A stretch of 64,000 bases of DNA from Niabella agricola (GTDB lineage Bacteria; Bacteroidota; Bacteroidia; Chitinophagales; Chitinophagaceae), in contig NZ_JAJHIZ010000003.1 of assembly GCF_021538615.1 (NCBI RefSeq), positions 1,116,001-1,180,000 on the forward strand, written 5' to 3'. The notes beneath the pieces are model-generated. The model was not told the DNA's origin, ran no database searches, and was given only the letters and a program-made list of their open reading frames with translations. The translations under genes and the position numbers were made by a program. Below, piece by piece: positions 17,505 through 26,067 of this stretch (positions are counted from its first letter, which is position 1; each line of letters starts with the position of its first letter).

Positions 17505-18620
17505 TTATCTCGCGCGGTTTAGCACCTCCCAGTTATCTCCCTGTTTTTCATTCTCGGTAATGAGTACATCAACACGGACCGACAACACGCCGTCAGCCTG
17601 CCTCCGGATCCAAACCGAACCCGAAAGCCGGTCATCCACATTCACCCCGCCCTCCTGGTAACCATGTGCTTCATAATAGTGCGCCAGTTGCGTAAGCTCC
17701 CTGGCAAACCGGGTACTGCCTGTAAGGGATTGCAATAGTGTAAGCAATAATTCTTTTTTTGCAGCAACGCTGCTGGTATCAGTGTTGCTATGGGGAATGC
17801 CCACTTCAAAATCGAGCTGGGTATTATCACAACCCGATAAACTGGCGGTGATACTGGTATCTCCGGCGCGTTTTTTCTCTTCCAGTGTTTCGGTAAAATT
17901 ATGCTGGTTGATGCTGCGTTTCCGTATCACGGTTACCGGCCCTTCAAAGAAAATATATTTATCCTTCTGTTTCCCAAGCGTGCAGTTGGTAAGATAGCTG
18001 GTTTCATAAAGGTTGCCGTCTTTATAAACAAAACTGAAATCATGCGGTGGCGTTTCATTAGCATCCGGATAGGTCCGGAAGTTTTTTGAAAGTGAAACAG
18101 TTAGCACATCTTTATCAAACCGGTAATCTGAAATGATGTTATAAGAAAATGGCGCATATGTTAGTATGGAATGCCGCTGGGCGTACCGGAGGCTGTCCTT
18201 CATGATATAATAATCCAGCTGACTGTTGGTTTGTGCACTTCCTCCCAACATCCCCTCCGATTCTCTCCGGACTATGTAATCCGGAATCCGGTCTCCGTTC
18301 AGATCTTCTCTGGCAACAATAGAGTAGTAAACTGTATAAGGCATCCCCTCTTCTTCCAGCGCAATAAAGAAAGGCAGGCTGTCAAGGTTCAGCTCCTTAT
18401 ACCGGCCATCCGGCGCCTCACTCATTACCAACCCCTTTATAAACTGATAGGACGTGGTAGCTGTATCCAGTGTCTGTTTTAATAACCGGGGGGACGATGG
18501 CACTGCAACAACGGTATCCTTTTTGCTTACCACCGGTGCGGCCTGCTCCTCCTCCGTATTGCAGGCAATGAGGAACACGGTCAGGCAAAGGGCCATTGCT
18601 TTTCCCAGGTTTGATTGCAT
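17505..18620 (-). CDS. Predicted lipoprotein, unknown function
   Basis: A 371-residue protein when started at the ATG at 18620, which begins a lipoprotein signal (MQSNLGKAMALCLTVFLIAC, lipobox Cys20). The frame is open to 18695, but that would overlap rseP. The central part contains EDLNGDRIPDYIVRRE, an FG-GAP/EF-hand-like calcium-binding turn found in VCBS-type proteins, within beta-rich sequence. The C-terminus (about 270-371) is helical then beta-rich. No family is recognised with certainty. It ends the minus-strand run dxr, rseP, lipoprotein. Confidence 0.7.
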   Translation of the reverse strand: MQSNLGKAMALCLTVFLIACNTEEEQAAPVVSKKDTVVAVPSSPRLLKQTLDTATTSYQFIKGLVMSEAPDGRYKELNLDSLPFFIALEEEGMPYTVYYSIVAREDLNGDRIPDYIVRRESEGMLGGSAQTNSQLDYYIMKDSLRYAQRHSILTYAPFSYNIISDYRFDKDVLTVSLSKNFRTYPDANETPPHDFSFVYKDGNLYETSYLTNCTLGKQKDKYIFFEGPVTVIRKRSINQHNFTETLEEKKRAGDTSITASLSGCDNTQLDFEVGIPHSNTDTSSVAAKKELLLTLLQSLTGSTRFARELTQLAHYYEAHGYQEGGVNVDDRLSGSVWIRRQADGVLSVRVDVLITENEKQGDNWEVLNRAR

Positions 18621-18657
18621 TTGTTGCAGGATTATGATTTCCCAATAGCGGCAGGCC

Positions 18658-20013
18658 TTATTTAAAAAGCCTGAAAATATCAAGCCCCAGCGCATAGGCC
18701 ATTAGTCCCAGCAATAACACCATACCTACCATTTGGGCATATTCCATAAATTTATCGCCCGGCTTCCGTCCGGTGATCATTTCGTATAAGGTAAACAGCG
18801 CATGGCCGCCATCAAGCGCCGGTATCGGCAGCACGTTCATAAAGGCCAGGATGATGGAGAATAAACCCGTCATGGTCCAGAAGCGCTCCCAGTCCCAGGA
18901 TCCGCCAAAGGTTTTACCAATGCTGATCACACTACCCAGGTTATCGCTTACCGCATGTTCTTTTGATGTGAACAACAGTTTGATGCCCTCAATATATTCC
19001 AGCAACCGGTTCACGCCATATTTAATTCCGGCGGGGATGGACTCCAGGAAACCGTATTCTTTCTTTTCAAAACTGATGAACTTTAAAGCAGACTGGGTGC
19101 TGTATCCCACTTTCCCGGCATCATTCAGTTTAGCTCCAACCTGTACCGTGTCTGTATTATTGCGAAGCACAGTAAGGGTAACCACCTGGTTCTTGTAGTT
19201 TTTTACCCGCTTTGCAAAATCGCTATAATACAATGCCGGCACCCCGTTAATGCCAACGATGCGGTCGCCTTTTAGCAACTGGCCGGAAGTAAATTTCGCA
19301 ATGGACTCATCTACGCTGTCTACTACATTGGGAAAACGCACAGAAACAAAATTCTTTAGCTGGTTACGGCTCAGTTCTTTCAAAAATCCGGGAGGAAAAT
19401 TGATCATCGTATCCTTACCATCTCTTGTTACGCTAAGCGTATTTTTTTCGCTCAGCAGCAGCCGTTTGGGCAGTTCGTCAAAATATTTCAGCTCCTGCCC
19501 ATTCACCTTCGTTATGATGTCACCGTCCCGTAATCCTACTTTCAGCGCCATGGAATCGGCGGCAATTCCATATTTCATATTAGCCACCGGCAATTTTTCC
19601 TCTCCCCATACAAAAAGGATCATCGCAAATATGATCAGTGCCAATACAAAGTTGATGATCACCCCAGCTAACATAATGATCAGGCGCTGCCAGGCGGGCT
19701 TTGAACGGAACTCCCAGGGCTGTGCCGGCTGTTTCATGGCTTCCTTGTCCATGCTTTCATCGATCATACCACTAATCTTCACGTAGCCGCCGAGAGGCAC
19801 CCAACCGATACCATATTCTGTTTCTCCTATTTTCTTTTTCCAGAGGGAGAACCAGGGATTAAAGAACAGGTAAAATTTTTCAACGCGGCAGCCAAACCAT
19901 TTGGCCGTAATAAAATGTCCAAACTCGTGTAAAGCAATCAGAATGGAGAATGACAATATAAACTGACCTATATTGGCACCAAGGGCCGACCAGTTAAATG
20001 CTAATAAAACCAT
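18658..20013 (-). CDS. rseP: RIP zinc metalloprotease RseP (site-2 protease)
   Basis: A 451-residue inner-membrane intramembrane protease. The zinc motif HEFGH is at residues 29-33 in the first membrane helix, a PDZ domain lies in the periplasmic loop (about 200-290, with KGDRIVGINGVPALYYSDF), and the second active-site motif NVLPIPALDGGH is near the C-terminus, followed by a last membrane helix. In characterised species it cleaves anti-sigma factors and signal-peptide remnants. Length and order match the family. It lies downstream of dxr, an arrangement conserved in many bacteria. Confidence 0.96.
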   Translation of the reverse strand: MVLLAFNWSALGANIGQFILSFSILIALHEFGHFITAKWFGCRVEKFYLFFNPWFSLWKKKIGETEYGIGWVPLGGYVKISGMIDESMDKEAMKQPAQPWEFRSKPAWQRLIIMLAGVIINFVLALIIFAMILFVWGEEKLPVANMKYGIAADSMALKVGLRDGDIITKVNGQELKYFDELPKRLLLSEKNTLSVTRDGKDTMINFPPGFLKELSRNQLKNFVSVRFPNVVDSVDESIAKFTSGQLLKGDRIVGINGVPALYYSDFAKRVKNYKNQVVTLTVLRNNTDTVQVGAKLNDAGKVGYSTQSALKFISFEKKEYGFLESIPAGIKYGVNRLLEYIEGIKLLFTSKEHAVSDNLGSVISIGKTFGGSWDWERFWTMTGLFSIILAFMNVLPIPALDGGHALFTLYEMITGRKPGDKFMEYAQMVGMVLLLGLMAYALGLDIFRLFK

Positions 20014-20049
20014 GTATTATTAAGATATATCATTTATTAAGATGGCAAA

Positions 20050-20140
20050 GATAGGGTGATAAAATTCTAAACGCTACATTCTAAATTCTAAGCCCTAAAT
20101 TCTAAAATATCAAAATCCAAATATCAGGTATCAAATTTAA
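20050..20140. repeat. Degenerate AT-rich intergenic word repeats
   Basis: The dxr-rseP spacer contains ATTCTAAACGCTACATTCTAAA-like words and CCCTAAATTCTAAAATATC, closely similar to the spacer at 9935-10085. No ORF, hairpin or mobile-element end is seen. Confidence 0.5.
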
Positions 20141-20173
20141 AATAACCGGCGCAGGGCAACAATTAACAATTGC

Positions 20174-21328
20174 TTATAACCGGATGATGTCGGCCGCCAG
20201 GGTGCGGGCTTCGGCATCGCTTTCAAAATAATCGGACAGTGTGGGTTGTTGTATATGTATTACCTGTGCCATTACTTTTTCGATCACATCGGTCATTTCC
20301 AGGAATCCGATCCGGTTCTTCAAGAACGCGTATACCGCAATTTCGTTTGCGGCGTTCATGATACAGGGCAGGTTTCCACCGGTTTCCAGCGCTTCCATGG
20401 CCAGGGCCAGGTTGCGGAATGTTTTCAGATCGGGTTCTTCAAACGTAAATGTATTCATCCGCTTAAAATCAAAGCGTGGGTGGTCATTCAGGATCCGCGA
20501 CGGAAATCCCATGGCATACTGGATGGGCAACCGCATATCCGGCAACCCGATCTGCGCTTTGATGCTGCCATCCTCAAATTGCACCATGCTGTGAATGGCA
20601 CTTTGCGGATGAATAAGCACATCGATCTGATTGGGCTTCAGGTTAAAAAGCCATTTTGCCTCAATCATTTCCAACCCTTTGTTCATTAAGGTAGCAGAGT
20701 CGATGGAGATCTTGGCCCCCATTTCCCAGTTAGGATGCTGGAGGGCATGCTCTCTTTTAACATTAACGAGGTAGTTGGGCTTCCGTCCGATAAATGGTCC
20801 GCCTGAAGCTGTGAGGTATACCTTTTCGATCTTATTGCGGGTTTCCCCGATCAGGCACTGGAAGATTGCGGAGTGCTCGGAATCTACCGGGATGATGGGT
20901 ACACGGTTGTCCACCGCCATTTGCATCACTATATCCCCCGCAACTACGAGGGTTTCTTTATTAGCCAGGGCAATGGCCTTTCCATTCTCTATCGCTTTAA
21001 TGGTTGGCTTAAACCCGGCAAAGCCCACAATAGCCGCCAGCATCAGGTCGTATACATCCATGCCGGCCACTTCTTCCAATGCATCTTCACCGGCAAAGAC
21101 CTTAATATCTGTTTTTGCCAACGCGTCTTTTACAGCGCCATATTTGTTTTCATCGCCGATGACAACAATATTCGGGTTATACGTCAGCGCCTGTTCAATC
21201 AGCAACTGATCATTTGAAAACGCCGTTAATACTTCTACAGAAAACTGATCCGGGTTCTTTTCTATGACATCCAAAGCCTGCTTTCCGATAGAACCGGTGG
21301 AGCCAAAAATGGCGATTCGTTTTATCAT
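20174..21328 (-). CDS. dxr: 1-deoxy-D-xylulose-5-phosphate reductoisomerase
   Basis: A 384-residue cytoplasmic enzyme of the MEP isoprenoid pathway that converts DXP to MEP with NADPH. The N-terminal NADPH motif is IAIFGSTGSIGKQALDVI, the metal/substrate site is PVDSEHSAIFQCL, the catalytic loop is around TASGGPF, and the HPNWEMGAKISIDSATLMNKG signature is complete. An upstream in-frame ATG (21343) exists, but the ATG at 21328 (MIKRIAIFG) matches the family start. The absence of mevalonate genes in the window is not informative. Confidence 0.97.
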   Translation of the reverse strand: MIKRIAIFGSTGSIGKQALDVIEKNPDQFSVEVLTAFSNDQLLIEQALTYNPNIVVIGDENKYGAVKDALAKTDIKVFAGEDALEEVAGMDVYDLMLAAIVGFAGFKPTIKAIENGKAIALANKETLVVAGDIVMQMAVDNRVPIIPVDSEHSAIFQCLIGETRNKIEKVYLTASGGPFIGRKPNYLVNVKREHALQHPNWEMGAKISIDSATLMNKGLEMIEAKWLFNLKPNQIDVLIHPQSAIHSMVQFEDGSIKAQIGLPDMRLPIQYAMGFPSRILNDHPRFDFKRMNTFTFEEPDLKTFRNLALAMEALETGGNLPCIMNAANEIAVYAFLKNRIGFLEMTDVIEKVMAQVIHIQQPTLSDYFESDAEARTLAADIIRL

Positions 21329-21409
21329 ACGTTCGTCTCCCATTTACTTTTCTAGTGTTCTTTTCTTAAGGCGGCTAAGATAGGGGCTGTTTCAAGAATA
21401 AAAAAATGC

Positions 21410-22906
21410 TTAATTCCGGAGCCATTGCGTCAGGCCTTCGGCGATTTTGCGGTCGTTGCTCAAACGGGGTACTTTATTCTGTCCCCCCAGTTTTCCAATA
21501 GAGCGCATATAATCGATAAACCCGTTTTTCTTTACAGGCGTAATGATCAGCTGCTGCAGAATATTCCCCGAAATCAGGTCATCATAATAGGAGTTCTTTT
21601 CCCGGAGATACTGATCTACCTTTTGCGAAAAATGCTGCAGATCTTCCGGCTCATTTTCAAATTCAACAAACCACTGATGGTACGATTTCCCAGCATCCGA
21701 ACTTACATATGGGGCCACGGTAAATTCCGTAATATGTATATTGTGTTCTTTGGCTGCCCGCAACAGGCTGTATTCCACTTCCTCCCCGATCACATGCTCT
21801 CCAAAGGCCGAAATAAAATGCTTGGTACGCCCTGTAACCACCAACCGGTAAGGATTCACTGACACAAATTTTACCATATCTCCGATATCGTATCCCCACA
21901 AACCCGCATTGCTATTGATGATCAGCGCATAGTTCACTCCTGTTTCCACTTCTCCCAGCGATAGCCGCCGCGGGTTTTCCTTGCCGATGTCCTCTGCGGG
22001 GATAAACTCAAAAAAGATGCCGCTGTTGGTATTGAGCAATAATCCCGGTTCGGTTTGCGTATCCTGGAAAGCGAAAAATCCCTCGGATGCCGGAAAGGTT
22101 TCGATACCGTCCACTTTCCGCCCGATACTTTGAAATAATTTTGCCTGATAGGGTTCAAAATTCACTCCGCCGTAGACCATTACCGAAAAATTCGGGAACA
22201 GCTCCCCAACAGGCTTACCGGACCGCCGGATCAGCTCATCAAAGTACATTTGCATCCATGGTGGAATACCGCTGATCAATGTCATATCCTGCCGGATGGT
22301 TTCGTCTACGATTTTCCCCAGCTTGGTTTCCCAATCTTCAATGCAATTAGTTTCATATTCCGGAAGCTGGTTTTTCCGCAGATACCGGGGTACATGATGG
22401 TTTACAATACCGCTCAAACGGCCGGTAGGAATACCGCCTACCCGCTCCAAAACCGGCGAACCGCTTAAAAAAATCAGTTTTCCATCCGCAAAAGCGGTAT
22501 TCCCGGTTTCCGCCATATAACATAATAAGGCGTTCCGCGCCCCGTTGATATGGTTGCTGATCGATTCTTTGGAAATCGGTATATACTTGGTGCCGCTTAC
22601 CGTACCAGAGGTTTTGGCAAAATACAGCGGCTGCCCCTTCCAGAGTACATTGTGCTTACCAGCCTTTATTTCTTCAATGTATGATTTGAGCTCCTCGTAA
22701 TTGCGGACAGGAACAGCTTGCCTAAATTGTTTGTAATCATTAAGTTCCGAAAACTTATGCTCTTTCCCAAACTGGGTGGGCCTCGCCGTTTTAATCAGGT
22801 ATTTCAGAATATTTTCCTGGTCTTCAACCGCCGTCTGCATTCCTTTTTTAATATTTTTGGAAACAATCGATGCAAAGGGCTTGGCCAGGAAGGATTTGAA
22901 TTTCAT
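21410..22906 (-). CDS. GH3-family acyl-adenylating enzyme
   Basis: A 498-residue member of the GH3 auxin-responsive-promoter family within the ANL adenylate-forming superfamily. The nucleotide-binding loop is at about 97-110 (AKTSGTVSGTKYIPIS). Middle motifs include VYGGVNFEPYQ and ALIINSNAGLWGYDIGDMVKFV, and the C-terminal subdomain begins around VVTGRTKHFISAFGEHV. Plant members conjugate amino acids to acyl substrates. The substrate of the bacterial members is generally unknown. No neighbouring gene points to a pathway. Confidence 0.9.
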   Translation of the reverse strand: MKFKSFLAKPFASIVSKNIKKGMQTAVEDQENILKYLIKTARPTQFGKEHKFSELNDYKQFRQAVPVRNYEELKSYIEEIKAGKHNVLWKGQPLYFAKTSGTVSGTKYIPISKESISNHINGARNALLCYMAETGNTAFADGKLIFLSGSPVLERVGGIPTGRLSGIVNHHVPRYLRKNQLPEYETNCIEDWETKLGKIVDETIRQDMTLISGIPPWMQMYFDELIRRSGKPVGELFPNFSVMVYGGVNFEPYQAKLFQSIGRKVDGIETFPASEGFFAFQDTQTEPGLLLNTNSGIFFEFIPAEDIGKENPRRLSLGEVETGVNYALIINSNAGLWGYDIGDMVKFVSVNPYRLVVTGRTKHFISAFGEHVIGEEVEYSLLRAAKEHNIHITEFTVAPYVSSDAGKSYHQWFVEFENEPEDLQHFSQKVDQYLREKNSYYDDLISGNILQQLIITPVKKNGFIDYMRSIGKLGGQNKVPRLSNDRKIAEGLTQWLRN

Positions 22907-23010
22907 TGCATTAATTCATTTTTTCGATGCTGCCGGCGTACCGGAACCACAAATATAATGCTTGTTAAGAGAGAAGGGATCGATAAAGGAAGATATATTT
23001 AAAGGTTCTG

Positions 23011-23041
23011 TTTGCAAAATTAAAAAATCTCCTTACCTTTG
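23011..23041 (+). promoter_or_regulatory. Promoter of rplU-rpmA
   Basis: A -33 TTTG at 23011-23014 and a perfect -7 TACCTTTG at 23034-23041 are separated by 19 bp, the Bacteroidota sigma-ABfr consensus layout. The start codon follows 19 bp after the -7 box, implying a very short leader. Confidence 0.85.
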
Positions 23042-23060
23042 CCGTCCTAATTTTTAGACA

Positions 23061-23360
23061 ATGATAGCAATTATTAAGGTGGCCGGTCAACAATTTAAAG
23101 TTGAAAAAGATCAAACTCTGTTTGTGCCACATATCGAAGGCAATTCCGGTGACGCTGTGAACCTGGAAGTTTTACTGGCCCACGTTGATGGAACGTTATC
23201 TGTCGGCGGTAATGTTGCCACTAAAGTAAGTGCAGAAATTGTAGACCACGTTAAAGGGGATACAGTGATTGCCTACAAGACAAAAAGAAGAAAGGGCTTT
23301 CACAAAAAGAAAGGGCACCGTACCGCTTATACAAAAATTAAAGTAACGAATATCGCTTAA
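23061..23360 (+). CDS. rplU: 50S ribosomal protein bL21
   Basis: A 99-residue 50S subunit protein, near the usual 103 residues. It shows the family start MIAIIKVAGQQFKVEKDQ and the RNA-binding C-terminal signature KTKRRKGFHKKKGHRTAYTKIKV. It is followed 92 bp later by rpmA, the universal rplU-rpmA order. A strong promoter lies directly upstream. Confidence 0.98.
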   Translation: MIAIIKVAGQQFKVEKDQTLFVPHIEGNSGDAVNLEVLLAHVDGTLSVGGNVATKVSAEIVDHVKGDTVIAYKTKRRKGFHKKKGHRTAYTKIKVTNIA

Positions 23361-23452
23361 TAAAAGCGTTCATTTAAATTGAATAGTAAACGGGCTGATG
23401 TATGATCATCCTGTGAGCTTTTTAATCGTATCAACTTTTAAACTCGTAAAAA

Positions 23453-23713
23453 ATGGCACATAAGAAAGGAGAAGGTAGCGTTAAAAACGGCCGTGATTCA
23501 GAAAGCAAGCGTCTTGGAGTGAAAATCTTCGGAGGACAGCCTGCGATTGCCGGTAATGTTATCATTCGTCAGCGTGGCACCGTTTACCATCCTGGTAAAA
23601 ATGTAGGCGTTGGAAAAGATTTCACCCTGTTTGCTTTGTCTGATGGTATCGTTGAATTCAGAAAAGGAAGGAAGAACAGAACCTTTGTTTCTGTAAGCGA
23701 AGCCCAGGCGTAA
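23453..23713 (+). CDS. rpmA: 50S ribosomal protein bL27
   Basis: An 86-residue 50S protein near the peptidyl-transferase centre. It begins [24 protein letters not shown] with no N-terminal cleavage extension of the Firmicutes type, and contains the conserved [23 protein letters not shown] core split over the middle of the protein. The '[11 protein letters not shown]' form replaces the more usual GGGSTRNGRDS. Confidence 0.98.
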   Translation: MAHKKGEGSVKNGRDSESKRLGVKIFGGQPAIAGNVIIRQRGTVYHPGKNVGVGKDFTLFALSDGIVEFRKGRKNRTFVSVSEAQA

Positions 23714-23754
23714 TGATGCTTTTTGCTGTGACTGAATAAATTGTGGAAAAAAAA

Positions 23755-23783
23755 TTTGGCGGCATTAAATAATTGTATAATTT
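23755..23783 (+). promoter_or_regulatory. Candidate promoter of the H1-like gene
   Basis: TTTG at 23755-23758 and TATAATTT at 23776-23783 are separated by 17 bp, fitting the Bacteroidota promoter layout. This gives the H1-like gene its own promoter and a leader of about 40 nt. Confidence 0.5.
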
Positions 23784-23828
23784 TACCGCCGATAATCCAT
23801 TATTTACTAATCATTAAATTCAAAAAAA

Positions 23829-24044
23829 ATGGCAGTTAAAAAAGCAGCAGCAAAGAAAGCAGCTCCTAAAAAAGCAGCAGCAAAAAAAGCAGCTCCTAAA
23901 AAAGCAGCAGTAAAGAAAGCGGCTCCTAAAAAAGCAGCAGCAAAAAAAGCAGCTCCTAAAAAAGCAGCAGCAAAAAAAGCGGCTCCTAAAAAAGCAGCAG
24001 CAAAAAAAGCAGCTCCTAAAAAGGCAGCAGCGAAGAAAAAATAA
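23829..24044 (+). CDS. Histone-H1-like lysine/alanine/proline-rich repeat protein
   Basis: A 71-residue protein built almost only of Ala, Lys and Pro: after MAV it repeats the decapeptide KKAAAKKAAP six times (one copy has V for A) and ends KKAAAKKK. The DNA is a 30-bp tandem repeat. Such sequence resembles the C-terminal tail of histone H1 and the bacterial H1-like proteins (HctB/AlgP type), which bind DNA non-specifically. A nucleoid or RNA-binding role is therefore likely but inferred. A separate promoter and a terminator frame it as a single-gene unit. The repeat could vary in copy number between strains. Confidence 0.85.
   Translation: MAVKKAAAKKAAPKKAAAKKAAPKKAAVKKAAPKKAAAKKAAPKKAAAKKAAPKKAAAKKAAPKKAAAKKK
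23835..24035 (+). repeat. 30-bp in-frame tandem repeat
   Basis: The coding sequence of the H1-like protein consists of about 6.7 copies of a 30-bp unit that encodes KKAAAKKAAP. Copies differ by a few silent changes (AAA/AAG, GCA/GCG) and one GCA-to-GTA change. Confidence 0.9.
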
Positions 24045-24072
24045 GAATCTCTTTTCAAAAAGAAATTCAAAG

Positions 24073-24097
24073 GCCTTCCGGATGGAAGGCTTTTTTT
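24073..24097 (+). terminator. Rho-independent terminator after the H1-like gene
   Basis: GCCTTCC (24073-24079) pairs with GGAAGGC (24084-24090) around a GGAT loop, followed by seven T residues. It lies 28 bp after the H1-like stop codon and just before the PolX-like gene. Confidence 0.9.
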
Positions 24098-24125
24098 ATT
24101 GCGCCTGCTTTCCTACTTTGCAGTC

Positions 24126-25808
24126 ATGAACAACAGTACCATTGCCAGTCATTTTGAATTGCTGGCCAAATTAATGGATATCCACGGCGAGAATGCGTTT
24201 AAGGCCAAAACCTACTCAATCGCCGCCTTCCATATCGAACGACTCGAAGAACAGCTAACAGCAATGGACCGCAGCAGTTATGCGGGGATCAAAGGGCTGG
24301 GTGCGTCCGTGGCCGCAAAGATCATTGAATTGATGGACACAGGGAAAATGAAGGTCCTGGAAGATCTTTTGGCCGATACGCCTCCGGGAGTTACCGAAAT
24401 GCTTGAGTTGAAAGGGCTGGGGCCCAAAAAAATCCATGTCATCTGGAAAGAGATGGGGATCATTTCTGTGGGCGAACTAGAATATGCCTGTATCGAGAAC
24501 CGACTAACGCGTTATAAAGGGTTTGGGGAAAAGACCCAGGTAAAAATATTAGAATCCATCAATTTTTATACGCAGCATAAAGGGCATTTCCTTTATGCAC
24601 AGATCCATGAGCTCTTTCCCTCTATTCAAAACTATCTTGAAAAGCTTTTTGGAACTGATAAGGTATGGAATACCGGTAATTACTACCGGCAGCTGCCTAC
24701 CCTGCATGAGCTGGAATTTATTATAGCAGACCAGCTGGACACCATTAAGCAAAAGTTTCAAACAGCCTATCCTCCCGAACTGCTGGAAGAAACAGACCAA
24801 AGTGTTCTCTATAAATTAAACAACGGGCTTCGCCTCCGGGTATATGCTGTTCAGGAGCGCATTCCCCAGTTTTTATTTACCACTTCTTCATCACCAGAGT
24901 TCTCGGCGGCTTTCCTGCAACGGTTTTATCCCGGCAATTTTGAATCTACTGCTTTCAACAGTGAATCCGAGATCTTTGAAAAAGCAACACTCCCCTATAT
25001 CCCCGCCTGTTTACGTGAATCTGTTTCCATAATCGACCATGCTGCGAAGAATGAGCTCCCCCAACTGATCCAGGTTAGCGACATCAGGGGAATCGTGCAC
25101 AATCACAGCACCTGGTCCGATGGGCTCTTTACAATAGAGGAAATGGCCAAAGCGCTGATCGATAAAAAAATGGAGTACCTGGTCATCTCCGACCACTCCA
25201 AATCGGCGGCCTATGCTAATGGGCTTACCGAAGAACGTATTATACAGCAGCATCAGGCCATCGATATGCTGAATGAAAAGCTGGCGCCCTTCAAAATTTA
25301 TAAAAGTATCGAGTGTGATATCCTTGGCGACGGCAGCCTGGATTACAGCAATGAAGTACTGGCCACATTTGACCTTGTGATCGCTTCCATACACAGCAAC
25401 CTGTACATGAACGAAACAAAAGCTATGGAGCGGCTGATAAAAGCCATAGAAAACCCCTATACCACGATCCTGGGCCATCTTACCGGTAGGCTGTTGCTGA
25501 GCCGCAACGGCTACCCTATTGATCATAAAAAAATTATTGACGCCTGTGTGGCCAACCAGGTGGTTATCGAGATCAATGCCAATCCGCATCGCCTCGACCT
25601 GGACTGGAGTTGGATTTCATATGCGATGGACAGCGGCGCCTTACTTTCTATTAACCCCGATGCCCACACCATTGAAGGGTTTGACGATATCCGGTTTGGC
25701 GTGATTGCCGCACAAAAAGGCGGGCTGACACCGGCCTATAATTTAAGCAGTTTTCCGTTACCTGCATTTGAAGATTTTATCACAAAAAGGAAGGCAGCAA
25801 TCCGTTGA
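24126..25808 (+). CDS. PolX-like protein: HhH plus PHP domain, with degenerate polymerase active site
   Basis: A 560-residue protein with the layout of bacterial family-X DNA polymerase: helix-hairpin-helix region (about 1-145, GIKGLGASVAAKI and LKGLGPKKI), nucleotidyltransferase-like region (about 150-300) and C-terminal PHP phosphoesterase domain (about 320-560). PHP metal ligands are visible: HNHS (H325, H327), D332, SDHS (D356, H357), ECDI and NPDAH. By eye, the polymerase motifs are lost. The usual Gly-Ser is G184-N185, the D-x-D is E195-x-E197, and the third Asp position reads Arg238 in GLRLRVY. I infer a nuclease or phosphatase acting on DNA rather than an active polymerase. The start at 24126 fits the family; the frame is open from 24099. 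Confidence 0.88.
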   Translation: MNNSTIASHFELLAKLMDIHGENAFKAKTYSIAAFHIERLEEQLTAMDRSSYAGIKGLGASVAAKIIELMDTGKMKVLEDLLADTPPGVTEMLELKGLGPKKIHVIWKEMGIISVGELEYACIENRLTRYKGFGEKTQVKILESINFYTQHKGHFLYAQIHELFPSIQNYLEKLFGTDKVWNTGNYYRQLPTLHELEFIIADQLDTIKQKFQTAYPPELLEETDQSVLYKLNNGLRLRVYAVQERIPQFLFTTSSSPEFSAAFLQRFYPGNFESTAFNSESEIFEKATLPYIPACLRESVSIIDHAAKNELPQLIQVSDIRGIVHNHSTWSDGLFTIEEMAKALIDKKMEYLVISDHSKSAAYANGLTEERIIQQHQAIDMLNEKLAPFKIYKSIECDILGDGSLDYSNEVLATFDLVIASIHSNLYMNETKAMERLIKAIENPYTTILGHLTGRLLLSRNGYPIDHKKIIDACVANQVVIEINANPHRLDLDWSWISYAMDSGALLSINPDAHTIEGFDDIRFGVIAAQKGGLTPAYNLSSFPLPAFEDFITKRKAAIR

Positions 25809-26067
25809 ATTTGTTCCAAAATTCAGGGTTTAACGGTCCAGGTATGCCGGCCACGGCGGGTTGGATCCGTTTTATACTCTGTGATCCATTGACCATTCAC
25901 TATTTATTATTTCAGGTTTGAAATTCAGCTTCTCGTGTTTCGTGTCTGATTTCTGGCTTCTGGTTTTTGGTTTTTGATCCCATCAGGATACGTATCACCA
26001 TCTTATTCCCACATTCTCACATTTTCAAATTCTCCGCTTCCGCATTCACTATTTTTCATCGGTTATT
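25809..26067. repeat. Intergenic spacer with degenerate word repeats
   Basis: Between convergent genes, this 259-bp spacer contains text-like repeated words on the plus strand: CGTGTTTCGTGTC, TTTCTGGCTTCTGG, TTTTTGGTTTTTG, ACATTCTCACATTTTC and two copies of the CATTCACTATTT word. No ORF or clear terminator hairpin is seen. Confidence 0.5.

Noticed and set aside
23807..24070. 87-residue minus-strand frame rich in LGAAFFAAAF repeats, resembling a membrane protein
   Set aside because: It is the mirror of the H1-like tandem repeat on the plus strand, which has a promoter, a start after an A-rich leader and a terminator in the matching direction.
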